This document shows, in pieces, positions 1-8,268 of a stretch of DNA of 36,078 nt; the first letter of the stretch is position 1; each line of letters opens with the position of its first letter. The notes beneath the pieces are model-generated. The model was given only the letters and a program-made list of their open reading frames with translations, had not been told where the DNA came from and searched no databases. The translations under genes and the position numbers were made by a program. Location of the stretch: NCBI GenBank assembly GCA_913052275.1, contig CAJXDX010000003.1, forward strand, positions 1 to 36,078, written 5' to 3'. Origin of the DNA: an uncultured Pseudomonadota bacterium (GTDB lineage Bacteria > SAR324 > NAC60-12).

Positions 1-1
1 G

Positions 2-850
2 CTGATATTTTTTGCCAGTATGGCTTTTCTCTTAGCAGGTTGTCCTCCAAAAGAACCACCTGCACCCGATCCTACTCCGCCTGAACCTGCATGTGAGGGA
101 GAAGAATGTCCATGTGAAGGAATGGAATGTGATGAAGAAGAAGAGGAGAAGGAGAAGGTTGAAGACAAGAAGGATGATCCACCTGATCCTCCACCTCCGC
201 CACCACCTGGACCTCTTCCTTGTGATGAAGATCCAAACAGAGACGAAAGGGAGGAATGTAAGGTTGAAGACAAGGAGGATGATCCACCAAAAGGTGATGG
301 ACTAGCATTTGTAAATAGAAATGAGGCTCAACCTGTGGAAGAAGAACCTAAACAAAAAGGTGATGGACTAGCATTTGTAAAGAGAAATAAAGCTCAAGCT
401 ATAGAACAGAAAAAAGAAGAAGAGCTAATTATAGAAGAAAAAGACGCAGATGAAAGTGTCCAACCACCGAAAGCTGAAGAAATCATGATCTTGCCTCCTG
501 AAGAATCAGATGCAGCCTTCAGTGAAATGGGAATGGTTTATTTTGCCTATGACAAGAGTGAAATAACTGCCGATTTTGAGGAAGTTATCCAGAAAAATTA
601 TGAATGGATCTATCAAAATCCAGATGTCCAGATTCAACTGGAAGGCCACTGTGATGAAAGAGGTACAAACGAATACAATCTGGCTTTAGGTGAACGGAGA
701 GCAAAAGCAGTCTTTGACTACCTTGTCAGCCTCGGAGCCAATCCTTCACAGTTTACAATAGTGAGTTTTGGTGAAGAAAGGCCAGTGGCTTATGGCAGCA
801 ACGAAGCTTCCTGGCGTCAAAATCGCAGAGTAGAGTTCACCCAATTGTAA
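2..850 (+). CDS. pal: Peptidoglycan-associated lipoprotein (Pal), OmpA-family C-terminal domain; 5' end truncated by window edge
   Basis: Frame stays open upstream of the reported ATG (LIFFASMAFLLAGC = lipobox). C-terminus MVYFAYDKSEITADFEE...LEGHCDERGTNEYNLALGERRAKAVFDYL...SFGEERP...RQNRRVEF is a classic Pal/OmpA-C domain. tolQ-tolR follow directly. Confidence 0.93.
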   Translation: MIFFASMAFLLAGCPPKEPPAPDPTPPEPACEGEECPCEGMECDEEEEEKEKVEDKKDDPPDPPPPPPPGPLPCDEDPNRDEREECKVEDKEDDPPKGDGLAFVNRNEAQPVEEEPKQKGDGLAFVKRNKAQAIEQKKEEELIIEEKDADESVQPPKAEEIMILPPEESDAAFSEMGMVYFAYDKSEITADFEEVIQKNYEWIYQNPDVQIQLEGHCDERGTNEYNLALGERRAKAVFDYLVSLGANPSQFTIVSFGEERPVAYGSNEASWRQNRRVEFTQL

Positions 851-893
851 ATACTTTGGAGCTACATCAGTAACTTTGATAACCCCTTGAATC

Positions 894-1622
894 ATGCTCA
901 CCGAATGGCTAGGCGAAACGAGCATAGTCGGACTGGTACTTGGTGGAAGTTTCATCGCGAAACTGGTGTTGTTCATTTTGGCTTTAATGTCGGCCCTTTC
1001 CTGGGCCGTCATAATTATAAAGGCCCTTCAGTATTTTAGTATCCGCAAACAGGATCAGAAATTCTACCGGCTTTACCTCAACGAATCCAACCTTAATCAA
1101 ATCAAAAATATATCAGCAGAATATCCCTATTCTGCTTTCTCATTCATGTTTACTGCAACCTATAAGGAAGCAGCCAGAATGATTCAGCGAATACAGCGAT
1201 CTTCCCCTGATATTTCTGAAAGCAACTCAATGCTTCCTCATCTCAGCACACAGTTGCAGCGAGTGATAGAGCAGAGTATCAATGAAAGATACTCCTTGAT
1301 TGAAAACAGATTGAATATTCTAGCAACAATATCCAGTGCTGCTCCATTTGTAGGGCTCTTTGGAACTGTCCTTGGAATTATCAACTCCTTTCAGAGCATA
1401 GGAACTACTGGCGTGACGAGCTTAGCTGCTGTTGCTCCGGGAATTTCGGAGGCACTGGTTGCCACCGCTGCAGGCTTGCTGGCCGCAATACCTGCACTTA
1501 TGGGCTACAATTATTTTCGGAATCAGTCTCGTGTCTTAACTAATACCATGCGGAATTATGGCATGGAACTTACTAATCGATTTGAATGGATTGTACATGG
1601 GAGGCTCCTGGGAAGAGAATGA
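894..1622 (+). CDS. tolQ: TolQ proton channel subunit (MotA/TolQ/ExbB family)
   Basis: ISSAAPFVGLFGTVLGIINSFQSIG...VAPGISEALVATAAGLLAAIPALMGYN is the TolQ/ExbB signature; followed by tolR. Confidence 0.93.
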   Translation: MLTEWLGETSIVGLVLGGSFIAKLVLFILALMSALSWAVIIIKALQYFSIRKQDQKFYRLYLNESNLNQIKNISAEYPYSAFSFMFTATYKEAARMIQRIQRSSPDISESNSMLPHLSTQLQRVIEQSINERYSLIENRLNILATISSAAPFVGLFGTVLGIINSFQSIGTTGVTSLAAVAPGISEALVATAAGLLAAIPALMGYNYFRNQSRVLTNTMRNYGMELTNRFEWIVHGRLLGRE

Positions 1623-2031
1623 ACCTCTGAGTGAAATCAATGTGACGCCTTTCGTTGACGTCCTGTTGGTGCTATTAATCATCTTCATGGTAACTGCACC
1701 AATTGTCAACCATGTGATTCAAGTGGACCTCCCCGAAGACAGTTACAACAAGGACGTAATGAAACCTCTGCAGGAGCCCCTTAAATTGGTGATAGACAAA
1801 TCTGGAGTATTATATATTGGAAAAACGCGTATTGGAGATAGTGCCGAAGAAGAAAGTCAAATTGTGCTGAAGGATAGAGTACAACAATGGACCAGAGGAA
1901 AGAAACAGCCCTGGCTAGTTGATGTGGAAGCTGATGAAAAAGTTGATTACGGATCTATTGTTCCGGTAATTGCCAGGCTTAAAGAATTGGATGTAAGCAT
2001 GAACCTGGTTATTCGCCCAAAACCCAAATAA
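1597..2031 (+). CDS. tolR: TolR (ExbD/TolR family); start likely at 1597 rather than 1558, overlapping tolQ by 26 nt
   Basis: PLSEINVTPFVDVLLVLLIIFMVTAPIV is the ExbD/TolR N-terminal TM signature; the internal Met (MGGSWEENEPLSEIN) is the better start. Confidence 0.92.
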   Translation: MGGSWEENEPLSEINVTPFVDVLLVLLIIFMVTAPIVNHVIQVDLPEDSYNKDVMKPLQEPLKLVIDKSGVLYIGKTRIGDSAEEESQIVLKDRVQQWTRGKKQPWLVDVEADEKVDYGSIVPVIARLKELDVSMNLVIRPKPK

Positions 2032-2046
2032 ATCTATCTTTTCTTT

Positions 2047-2286
2047 TCAGCTGTTTTCTTTATTCGCTATAGTGGAATCTTCCTTGATAACGGTATTATC
2101 TTCTGCGTTTGCAGCAGAATTATCATCTATTTTAACCTTCTCTTCTTTATTTTTCTTCGTTGCTTTTTTGAAATTGGTTATCATTCCACCAAGTCCTTCG
2201 CCAATCAGGGGCAAGCGTTTTGCTCCAAATAAAACTACTACGATTGCTAAAACGATTAAAAGTTCCCAAACACCCAAACCAAACAT
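2047..2286 (-). CDS. tatA: Sec-independent protein translocase TatA/E
   Basis: MFGLGVWELLIVLAIVVVLFGAKRLPLIGEGLGGMITNFKKA is a TatA TM-hinge-amphipathic helix signature (FGxxxLP). Confidence 0.93.
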   Translation of the reverse strand: MFGLGVWELLIVLAIVVVLFGAKRLPLIGEGLGGMITNFKKATKKNKEEKVKIDDNSAANAEDNTVIKEDSTIANKENS

Positions 2287-2365
2287 TTTGAACGCTCCAT
2301 CTTTTTTTGTAATTTGTTATAAAAATATAGTAAAGTACAATAATATTACAGTCAAACTTAACCGC

Positions 2366-2390
2366 GAGATGATTGCATGATTATCATCTC
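2366..2390. promoter_or_regulatory. Dyad GAGATGAT-N9-ATCATCTC in the divergent tatA/fliN intergenic region
   Basis: Perfect 8-bp inverted repeat read directly (2366-2373 and 2383-2390), located between divergent genes. Confidence 0.35.
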
Positions 2391-2431
2391 ATGTCAACTT
2401 CTAAAATTCAGTTATCTTTAATATTGGAAAT

Positions 2432-2722
2432 ATGAGTGCCGAATCTTCAATACAGAACTCTTTACAGCACAAGCTGGATTTTTTGGCAGACGCACCACAA
2501 GTGATGCAGGCTGAAATTGCACGCTCTCAGGTTTCACTTTATGATGTTATGCTCTGGAAACAAGGCACCGTTGTGAAATTTGACAAAATAGTAGGCTCAA
2601 CGATTGATGTGTTAATAGGGGACCGTCTGATTGCCAGGGGAGAAGTTGTTGTTGTTAACGACCGCTATGGTGTGAGGATCAACGAAATAACTCATCCGGA
2701 TGAAAAACCTCATACAGAATGA
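2432..2722 (+). CDS. fliN: FliN/SpoA-domain protein (flagellar motor switch FliN-like), orphan
   Basis: VSLYDVMLWKQGTVVKFDKIVGSTIDVLIGDRLIARGEVVVVNDRYGVRINEI matches the SpoA domain consensus of FliN. Confidence 0.85.
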   Translation: MSAESSIQNSLQHKLDFLADAPQVMQAEIARSQVSLYDVMLWKQGTVVKFDKIVGSTIDVLIGDRLIARGEVVVVNDRYGVRINEITHPDEKPHTE

Positions 2723-2782
2723 AAATAATTCTTTGCTTTTTAAGATCAGTTTTAGGTCAAATTATCAACTCGAAAAAATTTG

Positions 2783-4063
2783 CTAGTCTTTAAAAGCCTT
2801 TCTGAACGCTGAGGCAGTTCTTTCCAGATCTTCATCTGAATGTGCAGTTGAAATAAAAAGGGATTCAAAAGCTGATGGTGGTAAATAAATGCCCTGCTTC
2901 AGCATATTCTGGAAAAATCTAGTAAACTTTTCCGTATCAGAATTAAGTGCTTCCTGGAAATTACGCACTGCATTTTCTGCAAAAAAATACCCAAACATAC
3001 CACCGATTGACTGTGTCTGAATTTGAATTCCGGCAGTCTCAGCTGCTGTTGTCAGCTCTTCACAAAGCCATGCTGTTTTTTGGCCAAGCTCAGGATATGG
3101 ATTCTGCTCTTTCAGTATTTCCAAAGTTGTTAAACCTGCTGTTACCGCAAGTGGATTTCCAGACAAAGTTCCTGCCTGATATATTGGTCCTGAAGGTGCA
3201 ACCTGAAGCATAATATCCTGGCGTCCACCGTATGCTCCTACAGGCAGACCTCCACCAATAACCTTTCCAAAAATACTTAAGTCTGGAACAATGCCAAACA
3301 GTGATTGTGCTCCTCCAAAATCAATACGAAAACCACTCATCACCTCATCAAATATCAGCAAAATTCCTTCACGATCGCATAAATCACGCAGACCTTGCAG
3401 AAATCCATGTTCCGGAGGTATCATGCCCATATTCCCTGCTACAGGTTCAAGAATAATGGCGGCGATATCCTGAGAGTTTTCTTCTGTAATTCTGATAACA
3501 GAGTCCAGATCGTTGAATTTAGCCTGAAGTGTATGTTCGACAAAAGAAACTGGAACTCCCGGAGAGTCTGGAATTCCTAATGTCATTGCTCCGGAACCTG
3601 CCTTTACAAGAAGAGGGTCAACGCTGCCGTGATAGCAGCCCTCAAATTTAATTATTTTATCACGTTTAGTATAACCGCGAGCCAAACGCAGAACTGCCAT
3701 TGCTGCTTCTGAACCGGAATTTACCAGGCGAATCATTTCCACACTGGGTACAGCTTCACATATCATTTCAGCTAACAAAATCTCACCTTCAGTTGGCGCA
3801 CCAAAAGAAGTGCCATTGTCCAGAGTTTCTTTAAGTTTGCTGACTACTTCCGGGTTGGCGTGTCCAAGAATCATTGGCCCCCACGAACCCACGTAGTCAA
3901 TATATTCGTTTCCATCCTTGTCAAAGAGTTTTGATCCCTGGCCCCTTGTAATGAATAAGGGAGTCATATTCACAGATTTAAAAGCACGGACAGGACTGTT
4001 TACTCCTCCAGGAAGTCTTTGCTGGGCTAGAGAAAATAACTTTGTAGATTGTGTGATCTGCAT
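2783..4063 (-). CDS. hemL: Glutamate-1-semialdehyde 2,1-aminomutase
   Basis: LPGGVNSPVRAFKSV N-terminus; class III aminotransferase; PLP-lysine region FGKVIGGGLPVGAYGG; GTLSGNPLAVTAGL. Confidence 0.96.
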   Translation of the reverse strand: MQITQSTKLFSLAQQRLPGGVNSPVRAFKSVNMTPLFITRGQGSKLFDKDGNEYIDYVGSWGPMILGHANPEVVSKLKETLDNGTSFGAPTEGEILLAEMICEAVPSVEMIRLVNSGSEAAMAVLRLARGYTKRDKIIKFEGCYHGSVDPLLVKAGSGAMTLGIPDSPGVPVSFVEHTLQAKFNDLDSVIRITEENSQDIAAIILEPVAGNMGMIPPEHGFLQGLRDLCDREGILLIFDEVMSGFRIDFGGAQSLFGIVPDLSIFGKVIGGGLPVGAYGGRQDIMLQVAPSGPIYQAGTLSGNPLAVTAGLTTLEILKEQNPYPELGQKTAWLCEELTTAAETAGIQIQTQSIGGMFGYFFAENAVRNFQEALNSDTEKFTRFFQNMLKQGIYLPPSAFESLFISTAHSDEDLERTASAFRKAFKD

Positions 4064-4192
4064 GAAGGTTGCACTTATTGTAAAGAAGAGTTTTTCAAGA
4101 GTTGATTAATTTTGTTGTATAAATGAGGCTTTCTTAAACTGGTAGTTTGTAGAACGAGCAGAATGTTGTCAAGACTTCACTAAAGAAAATTA

Positions 4193-4510
4193 ATGCGCAG
4201 CATACTTCTTTTAATTCTGTTTAGCTTAATTTTGATCATAGGCTGTGCCACGGTTCAGCAGAACTACCAAACATTTTATGATCCTGAATACAAGGTAATA
4301 GATCGTGGGGAGCTTGATGTCAAAGTATTAAGCCGTGCATGTTCAGGCACATTTGAGGACGCGTTGTCTGCAGCAAAGAATAACGGGAAATTTCACCTGC
4401 GCAGTGTTGTTGGGAATCAAAACCATAGGATAAAATATAAGGAAGTTCGCAGCTACAACAAACAGGACAAAATCTGTGTGGAAATGAGTGCATCATCTTT
4501 TCCTCCTTAA
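4193..4510 (+). CDS. Small putative lipoprotein
   Basis: Signal peptide with lipobox LILIIGCATVQ; no recognised domain; good ORF in a gap between hemL and lon. Confidence 0.65.
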   Translation: MRSILLLILFSLILIIGCATVQQNYQTFYDPEYKVIDRGELDVKVLSRACSGTFEDALSAAKNNGKFHLRSVVGNQNHRIKYKEVRSYNKQDKICVEMSASSFPP

Positions 4511-4616
4511 TATCAAAATCTAATACCAGGGAAGCTGATCTTTGATTTCTTGATTTTTTGTAAAGTCATCGATAAAGTAAAATATCATTCTCTGAACTTG
4601 GCAGTTTTCTTGTTTA

Positions 4617-4631
4617 TGTAATAATATTACA
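4617..4631. promoter_or_regulatory. Perfect palindrome TGTAATA-A-TATTACA upstream of lon
   Basis: 15-bp perfect dyad (7-1-7), about 80 bp upstream of the lon start. Confidence 0.35.
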
Positions 4632-4709
4632 AAAAGCAGGCATTTTCATTTTGATCACAGTACAAGAATTATCATTTTCTTAAACACATAGTCAAATTCA
4701 AGGTAGTTC

Positions 4710-7172
4710 ATGCCCGGAGAAGTCCAAGACAAATCTACTGCTCCAAAACAGTTAGCTCTTCCAATGTTGCCAATGAGAGATATTGTGGTGTTCCCCCACA
4801 TGACTGCACCATTTTTCATTGGGCGTACACTCTCAATAGCCTCTCTGGAAAAAGCCCTTGCGGGAGACAGGCAAATTTTTGTTGTTGCTCAAGAGGATCC
4901 ACTGGTTGAAGAGCCTGAAGCAAAGGATTTGTTTCGTGTAGGCACTATTGGCCAGGTCCTGCAGATCATGCGACTCCACAATGGAACCATTAAAGCTTTG
5001 TTTGAGGCAAAAACAAGGGGACGTCTGATTGAGGCGCATATGGAAGAACCACATTTTGCCGCAGTTGTGGAACCAATTCCTGAAAATGTTTCAAGGGCAC
5101 CCGAATTGATTGCTCTCAGCAAAAATGTTCGTACCGAGTTCAAGCGTTATCTTAAGGACGTCAAGCGCCGTACTGAGGGAATTGAAAAATTGTCCATAGA
5201 CTCAGACGAACCGCTTATCCTTGCCGACAGAATTGCTCCGCTTTTAAACATGGAATTGAGAAAGAAGCAGGATTTGCTGGAAAATGCTGATCCAAAAAAA
5301 CGTCTGGAAATAGTCTACGGACGAATGCTTGAGGAAAAAGAATTTAAAAAAGTAGAAAGGAAACTGAAGGAAAGAGTTCAGGGACAGATTGGAAGGACTC
5401 AAAAAGAATATTACCTCAATGAACAAGTCAAGGCTATTCAAAAAGAGTTGGGGCATGGGGAAGACGGCAAAGCAGAAATGGAAGAGTATGCTAAAAAGAT
5501 TGAGGAGGTTAAGCTTTCAGCTGAAGCCAAAGAAATGGCGGAAAAAGAACTGAAAAAACTCAAAATGATGCCTTCCATGTCATCTGAAGCAAACGTGGTA
5601 CGCAACTATCTTGACTGGTTGATTTGTATGCCATGGGACGAAAAGACTGAAGATAATTTTGACTTGGGAAAAGCCGAAAAAGTTTTGGATGCGCGGCATT
5701 ATGGTTTGGAAAAAGTAAAAGAACGTATTATTGAGTATCTTGCAGTCGCACAGCAGGTGGGGAAAATGAAAGGACCGATTATTTGTCTGGTAGGACCGCC
5801 TGGTGTAGGCAAAACATCTCTTGCTCGCTCTGTTGCAGAAGCGTTAGGAAGAAAATTTGCCCATGTAAGTCTTGGAGGGGTACGTGACGAAGCTGAAATC
5901 AGAGGACACCGCAGAACTTACATTGGTGCTATGCCCGGGAAAGTGATTCAGTCTCTGCGCAAAGTGAAATATAAAAATCCACTGCTGCTCTTTGATGAAA
6001 TTGACAAAATGACTTATGGGGTGATGGGAGACCCAGCTGCAGCCCTGCTTGAAGTACTTGACCCTGAACAAAACCACACTTTCATGGATCATTATTTAGA
6101 AGTAGAGTTTGATGTCTCGGATGTACTGTTTTTTTGCACTGCAAATGTTGCGCAGAACATTCCACCAGCGCTAAAAGATCGAATGGAAGTTATCATGCTT
6201 TCAGGCTACACAGAGTTGGAAAAAGAACATATTGCTCGTGAACATCTGCTTCCAAAACAAATGGATGAAAATGGTCTCACAGTTAAAAAGATTCAGTTTC
6301 AGCAAAAAGCTATCCTTGACATTATTCGCAGTTATACCAGAGAAGCCGGAGTCAGGAACCTGGAAAGGGAGATCGCAAAAACATGTCGTAAGGTTGCAAC
6401 ACAACTGGTTAAGAAGACAAATCTCAGCAAAGTAGTGGTTACATCAAAACGTGTACAGAAATTCTTGGGAGTACCACGTTACAAACATGCAAAAGCTGAA
6501 GAACAAAACGAAATTGGCACTACATGTGGATTGGCATGGACACAGGCAGGCGGGGAACTCCTTGTTACCGAAGTGAATATCATGAAAGGTACGGGAAAGT
6601 TACAGTTGACCGGAAAGCTTGGAGATGTGATGAAAGAATCAGCACAGGCTGCGCTGAGTTATGTGCGAACGAATGCAAACAGGCTGGGAATTTTTTCTTC
6701 AGTATTTGAAAAAACAGATATTCACATTCACGTACCGGCAGGAGCTGTACCCAAAGACGGTCCCTCTGCCGGGGTTACAATAGCGACTTCTTTGGTCAGT
6801 GCATTTACCAGTATCCCGGTTAGGAATGAAGTTGCTATGACCGGAGAAACAACTTTGCGGGGCAAGGTACTGGCAATAGGAGGATTAAAAGAAAAACTTC
6901 TTGCTGCAAAACGAGGTGTCATTTCCACTGTAATTATTCCGGATAAAAACAAGAAAGATCTTAGTGAAATTCCGGAAGAAATCCAGAATGGGCTGGAAAT
7001 AATCCCGGTAAATACAGTGGAAGAAGTATTAAATATATCACTTGAGCGTTTCCCCAGCCCGGTAATTGATCCTGTATCTGAAGATGAAGAAGGTTCCAAT
7101 AAAGAAAGTCCGGGAGCAACCATCTTACCTGAAACTGAATCCTCAGATTCCCCCAGAACTTATGATGCATAA
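4710..7172 (+). CDS. lon: ATP-dependent protease Lon
   Basis: LPMLPMRDIVVFPHM N-domain; GPPGVGKTSLARSVAEALGR Walker A; KDGPSAGVTIATSLVSAFT catalytic Ser motif; LKEKLLAAKRGV catalytic Lys region. Confidence 0.97.
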   Translation: MPGEVQDKSTAPKQLALPMLPMRDIVVFPHMTAPFFIGRTLSIASLEKALAGDRQIFVVAQEDPLVEEPEAKDLFRVGTIGQVLQIMRLHNGTIKALFEAKTRGRLIEAHMEEPHFAAVVEPIPENVSRAPELIALSKNVRTEFKRYLKDVKRRTEGIEKLSIDSDEPLILADRIAPLLNMELRKKQDLLENADPKKRLEIVYGRMLEEKEFKKVERKLKERVQGQIGRTQKEYYLNEQVKAIQKELGHGEDGKAEMEEYAKKIEEVKLSAEAKEMAEKELKKLKMMPSMSSEANVVRNYLDWLICMPWDEKTEDNFDLGKAEKVLDARHYGLEKVKERIIEYLAVAQQVGKMKGPIICLVGPPGVGKTSLARSVAEALGRKFAHVSLGGVRDEAEIRGHRRTYIGAMPGKVIQSLRKVKYKNPLLLFDEIDKMTYGVMGDPAAALLEVLDPEQNHTFMDHYLEVEFDVSDVLFFCTANVAQNIPPALKDRMEVIMLSGYTELEKEHIAREHLLPKQMDENGLTVKKIQFQQKAILDIIRSYTREAGVRNLEREIAKTCRKVATQLVKKTNLSKVVVTSKRVQKFLGVPRYKHAKAEEQNEIGTTCGLAWTQAGGELLVTEVNIMKGTGKLQLTGKLGDVMKESAQAALSYVRTNANRLGIFSSVFEKTDIHIHVPAGAVPKDGPSAGVTIATSLVSAFTSIPVRNEVAMTGETTLRGKVLAIGGLKEKLLAAKRGVISTVIIPDKNKKDLSEIPEEIQNGLEIIPVNTVEEVLNISLERFPSPVIDPVSEDEEGSNKESPGATILPETESSDSPRTYDA

Positions 7173-7246
7173 AGTTGATGCAGCAGGTTTGACAGATGAA
7201 TCTCAGTTATTCCTGCCGACATCACAAGTAAAATTATGTTGGAGTG

Positions 7247-7276
7247 TAAAACTGCTGACTTATGCATGCAGTTTTA
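7247..7276 (+). promoter_or_regulatory. Hairpin TAAAACTGC-N12-GCAGTTTTA between lon and the R3H gene, with an overlapping alternative partner AACTGC (7276-7281)
   Basis: 9-bp perfect inverted repeat; the 3' arm can instead pair with the following AACTGC. Confidence 0.4.
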
Positions 7277-7296
7277 ACTGCAAAGTTATTTAAAAA

Positions 7297-7749
7297 ATGC
7301 CCGTGTTTGATGATATGGAATTGAGCAGTTCTGATGTGGAACTGATTGCTGAGATTAATGATGCACTTGTGCGATTTGTCAAATCTGAAGAGACTCATCT
7401 GCAACTGGAACCTATGAATTCATTTCGCAGACGAATGGTTCATAAAATAGGTACAAAATACAAACTAACTTCTGAATCAACAGGAGAAGGAATAAATCGT
7501 TCAGTTAGTCTGAGGAAAACAGAACTTACAGAAATCCCGGAAAATATAATACAAAATAATGTTATTGATCGGGGAATAGAAATATTTTACGCAAAGCCGG
7601 GGACAGAAATTGTTTTGAGAAAAGACGGCAGCTTCGGTATAGCGCTTAATGAGCGGGAACCCCGGATTCTGGACAGACGTCCTGTTGAAGATGGAGAATT
7701 CCGCATACGTCAAAATAAAATTGTATGCAGGCATGACAGCAACTGGTAA
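7297..7749 (+). CDS. R3H single-stranded nucleic-acid-binding domain protein
   Basis: LEPMNSFRRRMVHKIGTKYKLTSESTGEGINRSVSLRKT matches the R3H consensus (L.PMN..ERR.VH.....Y.L.SES.GEG.NR.V...). Confidence 0.75.
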   Translation: MPVFDDMELSSSDVELIAEINDALVRFVKSEETHLQLEPMNSFRRRMVHKIGTKYKLTSESTGEGINRSVSLRKTELTEIPENIIQNNVIDRGIEIFYAKPGTEIVLRKDGSFGIALNEREPRILDRRPVEDGEFRIRQNKIVCRHDSNW

Positions 7750-7988
7750 GAACCGGGGATTCTTTCCAAATTGTATCTTTCCTTAATCTAACGTACTCCT
7801 TCCTTCCAAATGTAAATATTAGATTTTGTGAATGATTGTCCATTTGCGAATTACATAAAAAATTCACATAACTTCTGAAAAACATTAAATAGCTGATTTT
7901 AAATTCAGACTGTTCAAAACTGCTTATGTTAATAATCATTTGAATGTCTGAACTTTGAAAAAACTTAAATAAAGTACTTTAACCGGTC

Positions 7989-8258
7989 ATGATTTGGACA
8001 TTCGCTGTAATTGTTATCTTGGGGTCAGTAGGAGTGATCTCTTATCCACTGTTCAGGAGCAAACTCCAGAAATATGAGATTCCTGAAAATTATCAACTGG
8101 ATTCCAGTCAAGCTGATTTTTGCCTGACCGCGTTATCTGATTTGGAGGATGATTATGCTCTTGGGCGTTTGTCTGAATCAGATTATCATCAGCAAAAAAT
8201 TTTTCTTCAAAGAAACTATCTTAAACTGCAGAAAAAAGAAGCAGTGAATGAAGATTGA
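7989..8258 (+). CDS. Small membrane protein resembling the N-terminal segment of CcmI/CycH
   Basis: One N-terminal TM helix then ALSDLEDDYALGRLSESDYHQQKIFLQRNYLKL, like the CcmI-type 'L.DLE.D...GKLSE.DY' segment. Confidence 0.5.
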   Translation: MIWTFAVIVILGSVGVISYPLFRSKLQKYEIPENYQLDSSQADFCLTALSDLEDDYALGRLSESDYHQQKIFLQRNYLKLQKKEAVNED

Positions 8259-8268
8259 CAGTTATTTT

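Noticed and set aside
72-308. ORFs 72..308 (-) and 93..305 (+) within pal
   Set aside because: Out-of-frame readings of the repetitive, acidic pal linker; the pal frame is clearly the coding one.
2072-2380. ORF 2072..2380 (+)
   Set aside because: Antisense to tatA, which has an unmistakable signature.
4617-4631. CIRCE/HrcA operator upstream of lon
   Set aside because: Sequence does not match TTAGCACTC-N9-GAGTGCTAA.
7066-7293. ORF 7066..7293 (+) spanning the lon 3' end and intergenic region
   Set aside because: Out-of-frame extension of lon into the gap; no motif and no evident RBS.
7646-7939. ORF 7646..7939 (-) in the R3H/CcmI-like gap
   Set aside because: Overlaps the R3H gene antisense; low-complexity sequence with no recognised motif.
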